Below are positions 17,882 through 27,455 of a DNA stretch of 64,000 nt, piece after piece. The stretch's first letter is position 1. Each line of letters starts with the position of its first letter. Source of the DNA: Azoarcus sp. DD4 (lineage in GTDB: Bacteria > Pseudomonadota > Gammaproteobacteria > Burkholderiales > Rhodocyclaceae); NCBI RefSeq assembly GCF_006496635.1, contig NZ_CP022958.1:4650001-4714000 (forward strand), written 5' to 3'. A model generated the notes under the pieces. It saw only the letters and a program-made list of their open reading frames with translations, had not been told where the DNA came from and made no database searches. A program made the position numbers and the translations under genes.

Positions 17882-19441
17882 TCAGATGCCGAAATCGACG
17901 TCGAACAGATCGCCGACCTCGCCGCCGGTGGCCGACACCTCTTGCTGGCGCGCCGCCACGAAGCCGTCGAGATCGTCCTCGGCCACCAGCGCGATGTGTT
18001 CGGCGGCGTAGCGCGCGTTGCGCACCTTGGCCCACGGGTAGAACAAGCCCAGCGTCAGCACCATGCCGAGCAGGTTCACCGCCATCAGCCGGGCGTAGCT
18101 GCCCAGCTCGTAGTCCGCCTGGAAGCGGTTGCCGGCGAGCGCGGTATGGCCGTAGCGCAGATTGGCGAACTTGACGTTGAACCAGGCGAAGGCCGCCAGG
18201 TAGGTCGCCGCCATCGCCAGCGCGCCGAGCGGCCCGAACACGAAACCGAGCAGCACGCTCGCCAGCCCGCCGCCGATGAAGATCGCCAGCACGCCGAGGA
18301 ACATCCAGTAGAAGGCCTTGGCGCCGGCATCGAACTCGAAGCGGCAGGTGCCATAGCGGCTGTTGCCGATGATGAAGCACTGCTGCTTGTGGAAGGCCAG
18401 CGGCATCAGCACGCCGAGCGTGATCGCACCAAGCAGCGGCCACAGCAGGAAGACCATGGCCGCCTCGCCGACCTTGCCGTCGAAACCGAAGCGCACCCCG
18501 CGCCAGGCGCTGTTGTGGTTACGGAAGCTGAGACCCTTGACCATGATCCAGGGCAGCGCGGCGAGGAAGAGCAGCATCACCACCACGCTGAGGAAGGGCG
18601 ACACCAGGTCCGAGCCGGAATACAGCACCAGGAAGACGAAGGCGATGAGCCGACCCTTGAGGATCTTGAGCGGATCGCCGAGGTAGTCGAAGCTGCTGCC
18701 GTCCAGCCGGGTGTTGCCGTAGAAGTAGCGCTGGGTGCGCACCTTGGCCCAGGCCGAATAGATGCCGAGGGTGACGATGGTCAGCAGCAGGTTGACGATC
18801 CAGATGCGGAAGAACTCGAAACCGTCGCCATGGAATTCGAACGGCAGCGAGCGCGGTTCGGCCTGGCGCGCGGCAGCCGGGCGCACCGCGGCCCCGGCTG
18901 GCGGCGCACCGGCGCCCGCCGCTGCCGGCGCCGCCTCCGGGCGCGGCCGCGCGATCACGATGGTCTGGGCCGACGGGTCGATGGCGTCCGCCGCAACGGA
19001 CGCCGCCGCGGCCGTGCGCGGCACCACCACCGTCACCGCCTCCGGCGCGCTGCGCGCGGCGTCCTCGGGCCGGACGACCATGGTCGGGGAGACGTTGTCC
19101 CCTGCCGCGGGTGCCGGGCGCGGTACCACCTGGGTCACCGCAGCCGAAGCCGCCAGCGCCGGATCCACCGCAGCCGGTGCTGCGGACGACGACATGTACT
19201 GCTGCACCGCCGGCGCCTCGACGCTGACCACCGCACCGATGCCCGCCAGCGTCGCGCGGTAGCGGTCGGCCTCGTCGCGGTTCAGGCCCTTCTTGAGCAC
19301 CACCTTGGGATGCAGGAACAGCTGCTCGAGCTTGTCCGCCCCCAGTCCGAACATCCGGCCGAAGCCTTCCTTGACCTGTTCCTGGCTGTATCCATCGAGG
19401 ATCTCGCCCCGAAACACCACTGCATAGACCGCTTCCGACAT
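17882..19441 (-). CDS. DUF898 (YjgN-type) membrane protein with N-terminal L7/L12-like domain
   Basis: The 519-residue protein has three parts. Residues 1-75 form a small alpha/beta module whose end (VVLKKGLNRDEADRYRATL, then GAVVSVE) resembles the ribosomal L7/L12 C-terminal fold. Residues 80-200 form an Ala/Pro-rich linker. Residues 205-519 hold repeated hydrophobic segments with LGIYSAWAKVRTQRYFYG and LFYPWAKVRNARY, the duplicated DUF898/YjgN signature. It is an inner-membrane protein of unknown function. Co-transcription with an M48 peptidase (2-bp gap) suggests a shared envelope job. I have seen similar N-terminal modules on other betaproteobacterial membrane proteins. Confidence 0.85.
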   Translation of the reverse strand: MSEAVYAVVFRGEILDGYSQEQVKEGFGRMFGLGADKLEQLFLHPKVVLKKGLNRDEADRYRATLAGIGAVVSVEAPAVQQYMSSSAAPAAVDPALAASAAVTQVVPRPAPAAGDNVSPTMVVRPEDAARSAPEAVTVVVPRTAAAASVAADAIDPSAQTIVIARPRPEAAPAAAGAGAPPAGAAVRPAAARQAEPRSLPFEFHGDGFEFFRIWIVNLLLTIVTLGIYSAWAKVRTQRYFYGNTRLDGSSFDYLGDPLKILKGRLIAFVFLVLYSGSDLVSPFLSVVVMLLFLAALPWIMVKGLSFRNHNSAWRGVRFGFDGKVGEAAMVFLLWPLLGAITLGVLMPLAFHKQQCFIIGNSRYGTCRFEFDAGAKAFYWMFLGVLAIFIGGGLASVLLGFVFGPLGALAMAATYLAAFAWFNVKFANLRYGHTALAGNRFQADYELGSYARLMAVNLLGMVLTLGLFYPWAKVRNARYAAEHIALVAEDDLDGFVAARQQEVSATGGEVGDLFDVDFGI

Positions 19442-19714
19442 CGACGCCTCCCTTGGGCCCCGTACTTTTCGATCGACTCCGGCCGCAAGCTCGCGCCGCC
19501 CCTGAACTGGCGCGATTTTCGACCGGTCTGCGCGGGCATGATAGATGCAATGTTGCGGTGCTCCAACCGCCGCGCGCGGCGCAGGGCGGATCGCCCGCCA
19601 CCGCCCTGCCCGGATGCGGCGTCCGACCCGATCTGCTACCGTTCGGCCCCAGCCCGCCGGTCCCCTCCGGCCCGGCCGCATGCCTCGTTCGCACCGCCAA
19701 CCGCAGGACACACG

Positions 19715-20761
19715 ATGAATTTCGCCCTTACCGCCCCCGACGACGCGCTCCGCGCGCGGCTCCAGCAACGCATCGACCGCAAGACCAAGCCGGTGGGCGC
19801 GCTCGGCCGGCTGGAGGCGCTGGCGCTGCAGATCGGCCTCGTCCAGCAGACCGAGACCCCGGCATTGCACCAGCCGCACATCCTGGTGTTCGCCGGCGAC
19901 CACGGTGCCGCGCGCGCCGGCGTGTCGGCCTATCCGCAGGACGTGACCTGGCAGATGGTGGAGAACTTCCTCGCCGGCGGCGCCGCGATCAATGTCTTCT
20001 GCCGCCAGATGGAACTCGGCCTCACCGTGGTCGATGCCGGCGTGAACCACGACTTCGGCAAGCGGCCCGGCCTGATCGACGCCAAGATCGCCCCCGGCAC
20101 CGCCAACTACCTCGAGGCGCCGGCGATGAGCGCCGCCGAGCGCGACGCGGCGCTCGCCCGCGGCCGCGAACTCGCCCATGCGCTCGCCGCCAACGGCTGC
20201 AACGCGGTCGGCTTCGGCGAAATGGGCATAGGCAACACCGCCTCCGCCTCGCTCATCACGCACTGCCTGGTCGGCGAGGCCAAAGGCGCCGACCTCGCCA
20301 CCATCACCGGGCGCGGCACCGGGCTGGACGATGCCGGCCTCGCCCGCAAGCGCGCGCTGCTGGAACAGGCGCTGACGCGCGGCGGCCGCCCCACCGATCC
20401 GCTGGCGGTGCTGGCCGAATACGGCGGCTTCGAGATCGCGATGATGGCCGGCGCCATGCTGGGCGCTGCGGAGAAGGGCATGCTGCTGCTGATCGACGGT
20501 TTCATCGTCAGCTCGGCGCTGCTCGCCGCCCACGCCATCGCGCCGCAGATCCTGCCCTACTGCGTGTTCGCCCACCGCTCGCGCGAGCCCGGCCACAGCG
20601 TGCAGCTCGCAGCACTCGGCGTCGAACCCCTGATGGAGCTCGACCTGCGCCTGGGCGAAGGCACCGGCGCCGCGCTCGCCTGGCCGCTGGTGCAGGCGGC
20701 GGTGAATTTCCTCAACGAGATGGCCAGCTTCGAGTCGGCCGGCGTCAGCGACAAGGCCTGA
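19715..20761 (+). CDS. cobT: Nicotinate-nucleotide:dimethylbenzimidazole phosphoribosyltransferase
   Basis: The 348-residue enzyme makes alpha-ribazole phosphate from nicotinate mononucleotide and the lower-ligand base. Conserved segments include KPVGALGRLE, FAGDHGAARAGVSAYPQ, FGEMGIGNTASAS and ITGRGTGLDD. The active-site LGEGTGA has its catalytic Glu at about residue 315 (Glu317 in Salmonella). The ATG at 19715 follows AGGACAC; upstream codons in frame have no family match. The preceding 273 bases hold no gene. It leads the plus-strand cobT-cobS-cobC unit. Confidence 0.95.
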   Translation: MNFALTAPDDALRARLQQRIDRKTKPVGALGRLEALALQIGLVQQTETPALHQPHILVFAGDHGAARAGVSAYPQDVTWQMVENFLAGGAAINVFCRQMELGLTVVDAGVNHDFGKRPGLIDAKIAPGTANYLEAPAMSAAERDAALARGRELAHALAANGCNAVGFGEMGIGNTASASLITHCLVGEAKGADLATITGRGTGLDDAGLARKRALLEQALTRGGRPTDPLAVLAEYGGFEIAMMAGAMLGAAEKGMLLLIDGFIVSSALLAAHAIAPQILPYCVFAHRSREPGHSVQLAALGVEPLMELDLRLGEGTGAALAWPLVQAAVNFLNEMASFESAGVSDKA

Positions 20762-20777
20762 CGACCCCGCGCGCCGC

Positions 20778-21548
20778 ATGCGCCACCAGCTCGAACTCCT
20801 CTTCACCGCCTTCGGCTACTTCACCCGTCTGCCGGTGCCGGCCTGGGTGCCGTGGTCGTCGGAGCGGCTGGCCGCGTCCGCGCGCTACTTCCCGCTGGTC
20901 GGCTGGGCGGTCGGCTCGCTGGCCGCCGCCGGCTACGCGCTGTGCGCACTGCTGCTGCCACCAACGGTGGCGGTGATCCTGGCGCTGGCGCTCGCCATCC
21001 GCTTCACCGGCGCCTTCCACGAAGACGGCTGGGCGGACGCCTGCGACGGCCTCGGCGGCGGCTGGGACAAGGCGCAGATCCTGGCGATCATGAAGGACTC
21101 GCGCATCGGCAGCTACGGCACCATCGGCCTGGTGCTGATGCTGCTCGCCAAGGTCGCGGCGCTGGTGGAGATCGCCGCCGCCGGCAGCGCTGCGGTGGCG
21201 GCGGCGCTGCTCGCCGCTCATCCGCTGTCCCGCCTTGCCGCCACCGCCATCCTGCACCGCCTGCCCTATGCGCGCGCCGACGACAGCTCCAAGGCGCGCC
21301 CGCTGGCGCAGCCGCTGGACCGCCCCGGCTTGGCGGTCGCCATCGTCTGCGGGCTCGCCCCGCTCGCCCTGCTGACGCCGCTGCAGGCCGCGGCGGCGCT
21401 CGCGGCCTGCGCGCTCGTCAGCGTGGCCGCAGCCCGCCTCTTCCTGCGCCGGCTGGGCGGCTATACCGGCGACCTGCTCGGTGCCACCCAGCAGGCAGCC
21501 GAACTCGCCACCTACCTCGCCATCCTCAGCGCATGGAACTTCACCTGA
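20778..21548 (+). CDS. cobS: Adenosylcobinamide-GDP ribazoletransferase (cobalamin synthase)
   Basis: The 256-residue inner-membrane enzyme joins AdoCbi-GDP and alpha-ribazole(-phosphate), the last step of the nucleotide-loop branch. The FHEDGWADACDGLGGG motif with conserved acidic residues, the KDSRIGSYG segment and the C-terminal GGYTGDLLGA segment define the family. About six hydrophobic segments are present. It begins 16 bp after cobT and overlaps cobC by 16 bp. Confidence 0.95.
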   Translation: MRHQLELLFTAFGYFTRLPVPAWVPWSSERLAASARYFPLVGWAVGSLAAAGYALCALLLPPTVAVILALALAIRFTGAFHEDGWADACDGLGGGWDKAQILAIMKDSRIGSYGTIGLVLMLLAKVAALVEIAAAGSAAVAAALLAAHPLSRLAATAILHRLPYARADDSSKARPLAQPLDRPGLAVAIVCGLAPLALLTPLQAAAALAACALVSVAAARLFLRRLGGYTGDLLGATQQAAELATYLAILSAWNFT

Positions 21549-22084
21549 TCCGCCACCCCAAGCCCGACGTGCCGCCCGGCATCTGCTACGGGCAGAGCGA
21601 CGTCGGCCTGGCCGAACCGGCGGCGACCGTCGCCGCCCGGCTGCGCCCGCTGCTGCCGGTCCGCTTCGACCTGCACGCCAGCCCGCTGCAACGCGCCCGG
21701 CTGCTGGCCGACGCACTCGGCCGGCCGCGGCTCGATGCGCGCCTGAAGGAGATCCACTTCGGCGACTGGGAGGGGCAGCTCTTCGCCGAGATCGGCACCG
21801 CGCTCGACGAATGGGCGGCCGATCCGATGGGCTTTCGCGCTCCCGGCGGCGAATCGGCGCGCGAAATGGCCAATCGCGTGCTGCACTGGCTCGACGCCCT
21901 GCTCGCCACCCAACCGCAGCAGCCTGTGGTGGTGGTGGCCCACGGCGGGCCTTTGCGCGCCATCGCCGGCCATCTGCTCGGCCTGCCCGCCGAGCGCTGG
22001 CTGGCGCTCGACTTCGAATGCGGCCACGTCACCCGGCTGGACGTCGAAAGCTGGGGCGTCGTGCTCAAGTGGTTCAACCGCTAG
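21533..22084 (+). CDS. cobC: Alpha-ribazole phosphatase, histidine phosphatase superfamily
   Basis: The 183-residue protein has the histidine-phosphatase catalytic motif as LIRHPKPD near the N-terminus (RHP instead of RHG, common in CobC-type proteins). It also has ICYGQSDVGL, the KEIHFGDWEG motif and a second His in VAHGGPLRA. It removes the 5' phosphate of alpha-ribazole phosphate or adenosylcobalamin phosphate. The ATG at 21533 lies inside the end of cobS, which suggests coupling. General phosphatase activity cannot be excluded, but the context is strong. Confidence 0.9.
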   Translation: MELHLIRHPKPDVPPGICYGQSDVGLAEPAATVAARLRPLLPVRFDLHASPLQRARLLADALGRPRLDARLKEIHFGDWEGQLFAEIGTALDEWAADPMGFRAPGGESAREMANRVLHWLDALLATQPQQPVVVVAHGGPLRAIAGHLLGLPAERWLALDFECGHVTRLDVESWGVVLKWFNR

Positions 22085-22169
22085 CGCATCGTCCGCCGGG
22101 CGTGAAGCGCCGCGACACCTGCCTTCGTGGGATAATCGCGGACTTTTCAACACGCTAGCGCGCCTGCCG

Positions 22170-23135
22170 ATGCCCCAGTCCGCCTCCACGCCCACCACCC
22201 TGCCCGATTTCGCCCGTGGCCGCGTCCTCGTCGTCGGCGACGTGATGCTCGACCGCTACTGGCACGGCTCGACCACGCGCATCTCGCCGGAAGCGCCGGT
22301 GCCGGTGGTCAAGGTCGAGGGCGACGAATTCCGTGCCGGCGGCGCCGGCAACGTCGCGCTCAACGCCGCCTCGCTCGGCGCCGGTGCCGAACTGGTCGGT
22401 CTGGTGGGCCGCGACGAAGCCGCCCGCCTGCTGCGCGAACGGCTGGAGGCCGGCGGCGTGGTCTGCCGCCTGCAGGAGGCGCCGCAACACCCCACCATCA
22501 CCAAGCTGCGCATCATCAGCCGTCACCAGCAGCTGATCCGGCTCGACTTCGAGGACAACTTCGCCGTGCTCGAATGCGCCGGCATCGAGGAAGCCTTCGA
22601 GGCGGCGCTGCCCGCGAGCGGCGCGGTGGTCCTGTCCGACTACGGCAAGGGCACGCTGGCCCAGGTCGGCAGCCTGATCCGGGTGGCGCGCGAACGCCGG
22701 GTGCCCGTCGTGGTCGACCCCAAGGGCACCGATTTCGGCCGCTATTGCGGCGCCACCGTGATCACCCCCAACCTCGCCGAGTTCGAGGCGGTGGTCGGCC
22801 ACTGCGCCGACGAAACCACCCTGGTGGCACGCGGCGAGGCGCTGCGCGACGCGCTCGACCTCGACGCCCTGCTGGTGACCCGCTCCGAGCGCGGCATGAC
22901 CCTGCTCGAACGCGGCCACGCGCCGCTCAACCTGCCGACCCGCGCGCGCGACGTGTTCGACGTCACCGGCGCCGGCGACACCGTGGTCGCGGTACTGGGC
23001 GCCGGCCTGGCCTGCGGCCTGCCGCTGGCCGAAGCCACCGCGCTCGCCAATGTCGCCGCCGGCGTGGTGGTCGGCAAGCTCGGCACCGCCACCGTGAGCG
23101 CCGGCGAACTCAACGAAGCCCTGCGCGCGGCCTGA
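22170..23135 (+). CDS. rfaE1: D-glycero-beta-D-manno-heptose-7-phosphate kinase
   Basis: The 321-residue PfkB/ribokinase-fold enzyme makes heptose-1,7-bisphosphate for ADP-heptose. It matches the N-terminal half of HldE only; the nucleotidyltransferase half is absent, so a separate rfaE2/hldC is expected elsewhere. Landmarks are GDVMLDRYWHG, GGAGNVALNAASLGA, SDYGKGTL, DPKGTDFGRY and the DVTGAGDT ATP motif. An 85-bp gap separates it from cobC. The next gene is rfaD, acting later in the same pathway. Confidence 0.94.
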   Translation: MPQSASTPTTLPDFARGRVLVVGDVMLDRYWHGSTTRISPEAPVPVVKVEGDEFRAGGAGNVALNAASLGAGAELVGLVGRDEAARLLRERLEAGGVVCRLQEAPQHPTITKLRIISRHQQLIRLDFEDNFAVLECAGIEEAFEAALPASGAVVLSDYGKGTLAQVGSLIRVARERRVPVVVDPKGTDFGRYCGATVITPNLAEFEAVVGHCADETTLVARGEALRDALDLDALLVTRSERGMTLLERGHAPLNLPTRARDVFDVTGAGDTVVAVLGAGLACGLPLAEATALANVAAGVVVGKLGTATVSAGELNEALRAA

Positions 23136-23175
23136 CCCGGCGCGACGCACCGACGCACTGCAAGAGGAGTCCAAG

Positions 23176-24159
23176 ATGATCATCGTTACCGGCGGCGCCG
23201 GCTTCATCGGCAGCAACATCGTGCAGGGGCTCAACGCCCGCGGCATCACCGACATCCTGGTGGTCGACGACCTGCGCGACGGCCGCAAATGCCTCAACCT
23301 GGCCGATGCCGACATCCGCGACTACATGGACATGGACGACTTTCTCCTCCGCCTCCAGGCTGGCGAGGATTTCGGCAAGGTCGACGCGGTGTTCCACGAA
23401 GGCGCCTGCTCCTCCACCACCGAGTGGGACGGCCGCTTCGTGATGCGGGTCAACTACGAGTACACCAAGGCCCTGCTGGCCTGGTGCGTGGCGCGCAAGG
23501 TGCCGCTGATCTACGCCTCGTCGGCCTCGGTGTACGGCATGGGCCCGGTCTTCCGCGAAGCGCGCGAGTTCGAGCAGCCGCTCAACATGTACGCCTATTC
23601 CAAGTTCCTGTTCGACTGCCATCTGCGCGCCCAGCAGGGCATCGACAGCCAGGTGGTGGGCCTGCGCTACTTCAACGTCTACGGCCCGCGCGAACAGCAC
23701 AAGGGCTCGATGGCGAGCGTCGCCTTCCACTTCAACAACCAGCTCCACGAATCCGGCCGGGTGCGGCTGTTCGAAGGTTCCGACGGCTACGGTCCGGGCG
23801 AACAGCGGCGCGACTTCATCCATGTCGACGACATCGTCGCGGTCAACCTGTGGCTGATGGACAACCCGCAGGTGTCGGGCATCTTCAACCTCGGCACCGG
23901 CCGCGCGCAGAGCTTCAACGACGTCGCCCGTGCCGCGATCAAGTGGTTCCGCGCCCAGGGCGACGATGCCACCCGCGAGCGTGGCGGCATCGACTACATC
24001 CCCTTCCCGGACCACCTCAAGGGACGCTACCAGAGCTTCACCGAAGCCGACATGAGCGCGCTGCGCGCCGCCGGCTACGACCGCCCGTTCATGGACGTCG
24101 AGACCGGCGTGCCCGCCTATCTCGGCTGGCTGGCCGGCCGCGGCCAGGACAAGCGTTGA
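23176..24159 (+). CDS. rfaD: ADP-L-glycero-D-manno-heptose 6-epimerase
   Basis: The 327-residue SDR-family enzyme converts ADP-D,D-heptose to ADP-L,D-heptose, the donor for the LPS inner core. The dinucleotide motif GGAGFIGSNI, the YASSASVYG segment and the YAYSKF catalytic pair are intact. FEGSDGYGPGEQRRDFIHVDD is the family-specific region. A strong AAGAGGAG ribosome-binding site precedes the ATG. Its stop overlaps the waaF start as TTGA. Confidence 0.96.
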   Translation: MIIVTGGAGFIGSNIVQGLNARGITDILVVDDLRDGRKCLNLADADIRDYMDMDDFLLRLQAGEDFGKVDAVFHEGACSSTTEWDGRFVMRVNYEYTKALLAWCVARKVPLIYASSASVYGMGPVFREAREFEQPLNMYAYSKFLFDCHLRAQQGIDSQVVGLRYFNVYGPREQHKGSMASVAFHFNNQLHESGRVRLFEGSDGYGPGEQRRDFIHVDDIVAVNLWLMDNPQVSGIFNLGTGRAQSFNDVARAAIKWFRAQGDDATRERGGIDYIPFPDHLKGRYQSFTEADMSALRAAGYDRPFMDVETGVPAYLGWLAGRGQDKR

Positions 24160-25211
24160 GCCAGGCCCGCAAGATCCTGGTCGTCGGCCCTTCCTGGGTC
24201 GGCGACATGGTGATGGCGCAAAGCCTGTTCGCGCTGCTCCAGCGCGGCGGCCCCAACGCGCCCGAAACCACCATAGACGTGCTCGCGCCGGCCTGGTCGC
24301 TGCCCATCCTGGCGCGCATGCCGGAAGTCCGCCGCGGCGTGGTGATGCCGATCGGCCACGGCGAATTCGGGCTGGGCGTGCGCTGGAGGCTCGGCCGCGA
24401 ACTCGCCGCCGAAGGCTACGATCAGGCCATCGTGCTGCCGAATTCGCTGAAGTCGGCGCTGGTGCCCTTTTTCGCCCGCATCCCGCGCCGCACCGGCTTC
24501 GTCGGCGAGCTGCGCTACGGCCTGCTCAACGACGCCCGTCGCCTCGACGAAGCCGCCCTGCCGATGACGGTGCAGCGCTTCGTCGCGCTGGGCCGTCCGG
24601 CCGGTTCGCCGCTGCCGGAACCCTTCCCGCTGCCGCGGCTCGCCGCCGATGCCGCCAACCAGGCCGGCCTGCGCGAACGTCTCGGACTGGCCACCGACCG
24701 CCCGGCAGTGGTGTTCATGCCCGGCGCCGAATACGGTCCGGCCAAGCAGTGGCCGCTGCCGCACTTCGCCGCGCTGGGGCGCGAACTGGTCGGCCGCGGC
24801 TACCAGGTGTGGGTCACCGGTTCGCCCAAGGACAAGGCCGCTGCCGAAGCGATCTGCGCCGACAACCCGGGCGTGATCGACCTCGCCGGCCGCACCCAGC
24901 TCGGCGACGCGGTCGACCTGCTGGGGCTGGCGGAAGCCGCTGTCACCAACGATTCCGGCCTGATGCATGTGGCCGCCGCGCTGGGCGTGCCGCTGGTGGC
25001 GATCTATGGCTCGTCGAGCCCGGAACACACGCCGCCGCTGTCGGACAAGGTGGCGATCCGCAACCTGCGCCTCGACTGCTCCCCCTGTTTCCAGCGTACC
25101 TGCCCGCTCGGCCACACCCGCTGCCTGACCGACATCACGCCGGCCAGCGTGCTGGCCGCGCTCGAAGGCCTGGGTGCCGGCGCACGCCGCATCGCGGCGC
25201 ACGGAGCCTGA
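24156..25211 (+). CDS. waaF: LPS heptosyltransferase II
   Basis: The 351-residue GT9 enzyme adds the second heptose to the inner core. Conserved parts are VGPSWVGDMVMAQSLF at the N-terminus, PGAEYGPAKQWP in the middle and TNDSGLMHVAAALGVP with IYGSSSPEHTPP near the donor site. I chose TTG at 24156, which overlaps the rfaD stop and gives the canonical N-terminus; no ATG lies nearby in frame. The translated frame upstream is the shadow of rfaD. Confidence 0.94.
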   Translation: MSQARKILVVGPSWVGDMVMAQSLFALLQRGGPNAPETTIDVLAPAWSLPILARMPEVRRGVVMPIGHGEFGLGVRWRLGRELAAEGYDQAIVLPNSLKSALVPFFARIPRRTGFVGELRYGLLNDARRLDEAALPMTVQRFVALGRPAGSPLPEPFPLPRLAADAANQAGLRERLGLATDRPAVVFMPGAEYGPAKQWPLPHFAALGRELVGRGYQVWVTGSPKDKAAAEAICADNPGVIDLAGRTQLGDAVDLLGLAEAAVTNDSGLMHVAAALGVPLVAIYGSSSPEHTPPLSDKVAIRNLRLDCSPCFQRTCPLGHTRCLTDITPASVLAALEGLGAGARRIAAHGA

Positions 25212-25218
25212 GCGCCGG

Positions 25219-26322
25219 ATGCGGGTACTCGTCATCAAGACCTCGTCGCTGGGCGATGTCATCCACACCCTGCCGGCGCTGACCGACGCCGCGCGCGTCT
25301 TCCCCGACATCCGCTTCGACTGGGTAGTGGAAGAACCCTTCGCCGAGATCCCGGCCTGGCACCCGGCGGTGGACCGCGTCATCCCGGTCGCCGTGCGGCG
25401 CTGGCGCAAGCATCCCTGGCACGCCCGCAAGAGCGGCGAATGGCACGCCTTCCGCCATGCCATGGGGGACACCGAGTACGACGCGGTGATCGACGCCCAG
25501 GGCCTGCTCAAGAGCGCCTGGCTCAGCCGCTACGCGCGCTCGCCGGTGCACGGCCTGGGCTTCGGCTCGGCGCGCGAAGCGGCCGCCAGCCTGTTCTACC
25601 GCCACCGCCACAACGTGCCCTGGGGCCGCCATGCGGTACGGCGGGTGCGCGAACTGTTCGCGCTGGCGCTGGGCTATACGCTGGGAGAAGACGCCGATGC
25701 CACCGGCAGCTACGGTCTCGACCGCACCCGCCTGCTCGCCAGCACCGCCTATCAGCCCGACCGCTCACGTCCCTACCTGGTGTTCCTGCACGGCACCACC
25801 TGGCCCACCAAGCACTGGCCGGAGCCCTACTGGCGCCAGCTTGCCGAACTCGCCGTCGCCCACGGCTGGCAGGTGCGCCTGCCGTGGGGCAGCGCGGCCG
25901 AAGGCGAGCGTGCCCAGCGCCTGGCAGCCGGCCTGGGCGACGTCCGTGTGCTGCCGCGGCTCACGCTTACCGACATCGCCGCCGAACTCGCCGGCGCCGC
26001 GGCCTGCGTGGCGGTGGATACCGGCCTCGGCCACCTCGCCGCCGCGCTCGAAATTCCCACCGTGTCGCTGTTCGGCCCTACCAACCTGGGCTATACCGGT
26101 GCCTGGGGCCGCCGCCAGCTCCACCTCGCCGCCGACTTCCCATGCTCGCCCTGCCTCAAGCGGCATTGCGACTTCAAGCCGACCGCCGGGGATCGACAGC
26201 GCTTCGAGCTCGACCTCCATCCGGAGCAGCCGCCCTGCTTCACCCGTCTGCCGCCGGCACGGGTCTGGTCGGTGCTGGAAACCATGCTTGCCCAAGCCGC
26301 CAAATCTGGATCAGCCGCCTGA
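25219..26322 (+). CDS. waaC: LPS heptosyltransferase I
   Basis: The 367-residue GT9 enzyme transfers the first heptose to Kdo. The start MRVLVIKTSSLGDVIHTLPAL is diagnostic for WaaC. VIDAQGLLKSAW, FLHGTTWPTKHWP and AVDTGLGHLAAAL with SLFGPTNLGYTGAWG complete the match. It begins 7 bp after waaF and ends TGATG, sharing one base with waaG. The Kdo transferase gene (waaA) is not in the window. Confidence 0.95.
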   Translation: MRVLVIKTSSLGDVIHTLPALTDAARVFPDIRFDWVVEEPFAEIPAWHPAVDRVIPVAVRRWRKHPWHARKSGEWHAFRHAMGDTEYDAVIDAQGLLKSAWLSRYARSPVHGLGFGSAREAAASLFYRHRHNVPWGRHAVRRVRELFALALGYTLGEDADATGSYGLDRTRLLASTAYQPDRSRPYLVFLHGTTWPTKHWPEPYWRQLAELAVAHGWQVRLPWGSAAEGERAQRLAAGLGDVRVLPRLTLTDIAAELAGAAACVAVDTGLGHLAAALEIPTVSLFGPTNLGYTGAWGRRQLHLAADFPCSPCLKRHCDFKPTAGDRQRFELDLHPEQPPCFTRLPPARVWSVLETMLAQAAKSGSAA

Positions 26323-27455
26323 TGCAACTCGCCTTCTGCCTGTACAAGTACTTCCCCTACGGCGGCCTGCAGCGCGACTTCCTGCGCATTGCCCTCACCT
26401 GCCAGGCGCGCGGCCACGCCATCCGCGTCTATGCGCTGGAATGGCAGGGCGAGGTGCCGCCCGGCTTCGAGCTGGTCAGAGTGCCGGTGACGTCCTACGC
26501 CAACCATCGCCGCTATGCCAAGTTCACCCGCTGGGTGGAGGCCGACATCGCGCAGCGGCCGGTGGACCGCGTCGTCGGTTTCAACAAGATGCCGGGGCTG
26601 GACGTCTATTACGCGGCCGATCCCTGCTTCGAGCACAAGGCGCGCACGCTGCGCAAGCCGCTCTACCGCTACAGTCCGCGCTATCGGCATTTCGCCGCCT
26701 ACGAGCACGCGGTATTCGCGCCCGAAGGCAGGACCGAGATCCTGATGATCTCGACCACCCAGCAGCCGCTCTTCGCCAAGTACTACGGCACCCCGGCACG
26801 GCGCTTCCACCTGCTGCCGCCCGGCATCGCACCCGACCGCCGCGCGCCGCCGGACGCCGCCGCACGCCGCGCGGCGGCACGTGCCAGGTTCGCCACCGAG
26901 TTCGGCCTGCAGGACGGCGAGCTGCTGCTGGTGCAGATCGGCTCGGACTTTCCGCGCAAGGGCCTGGACCGCAGCATCGCAGCGCTGGCTACGCTGCCGG
27001 AGCCGCTCAAGCGCCGCACCCGGCTGGTGGCGATCGGCGCCGACGACCCCGGCCCCTTCCTCGACCAGGCCCGCAAGCTCGGCATGGGCGAGCGCGTCTT
27101 CATCCCCGGCGGCCGTGACGACGTACCCGACTTCCTGCTCGGCGCCGACGCGCTGCTGCACCCGGCCCGCCACGAGAACACCGGCACCGTGCTGCTCGAA
27201 GCCCTGGTGGCCGGCCTGCCGGTGATCGCGACCGCCACCTGCGGCTACGCCCACTACATCGACGATGCAGACGCCGGTCTGATCGTGCCCGAACCCTTCG
27301 TGCAGGCCTCGCTGGACGAGGCGCTGGCCCGCCTGCTGAGCGACGCCGACGCGCGCAGCCACTGGCAGCGCAATGCGCTGGCCTTTGCCGACAGCGCCGA
27401 CCTCTACAGCCTGCCCGAGCGCGCGGCAGACATCATCCTGGGCCGGCGCGGATGA
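26322..27455 (+). CDS. waaG: LPS core glycosyltransferase, WaaG type
   Basis: The 377-residue GT4 enzyme matches WaaG (glucosyltransferase I) in length. The start MQLAFCLYKYFPYGGLQRD is typical. IGSDFPRKGLDRSIAAL and the EX7E motif in HENTGTVLLEALVAGLPVI bind the nucleotide-sugar donor. In E. coli it adds glucose to HepII; the sugar here may differ (GalN in Pseudomonas). It overlaps waaC by one base and waaP by four (ATGA). Confidence 0.93.
   Translation: MQLAFCLYKYFPYGGLQRDFLRIALTCQARGHAIRVYALEWQGEVPPGFELVRVPVTSYANHRRYAKFTRWVEADIAQRPVDRVVGFNKMPGLDVYYAADPCFEHKARTLRKPLYRYSPRYRHFAAYEHAVFAPEGRTEILMISTTQQPLFAKYYGTPARRFHLLPPGIAPDRRAPPDAAARRAAARARFATEFGLQDGELLLVQIGSDFPRKGLDRSIAALATLPEPLKRRTRLVAIGADDPGPFLDQARKLGMGERVFIPGGRDDVPDFLLGADALLHPARHENTGTVLLEALVAGLPVIATATCGYAHYIDDADAGLIVPEPFVQASLDEALARLLSDADARSHWQRNALAFADSADLYSLPERAADIILGRRG

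Noticed and set aside
17882..20806. A 974-residue minus-strand ORF across the cobT region
   Set aside because: The part beyond 19441 is the antisense shadow of cobT; the real DUF898 protein starts at 19441.
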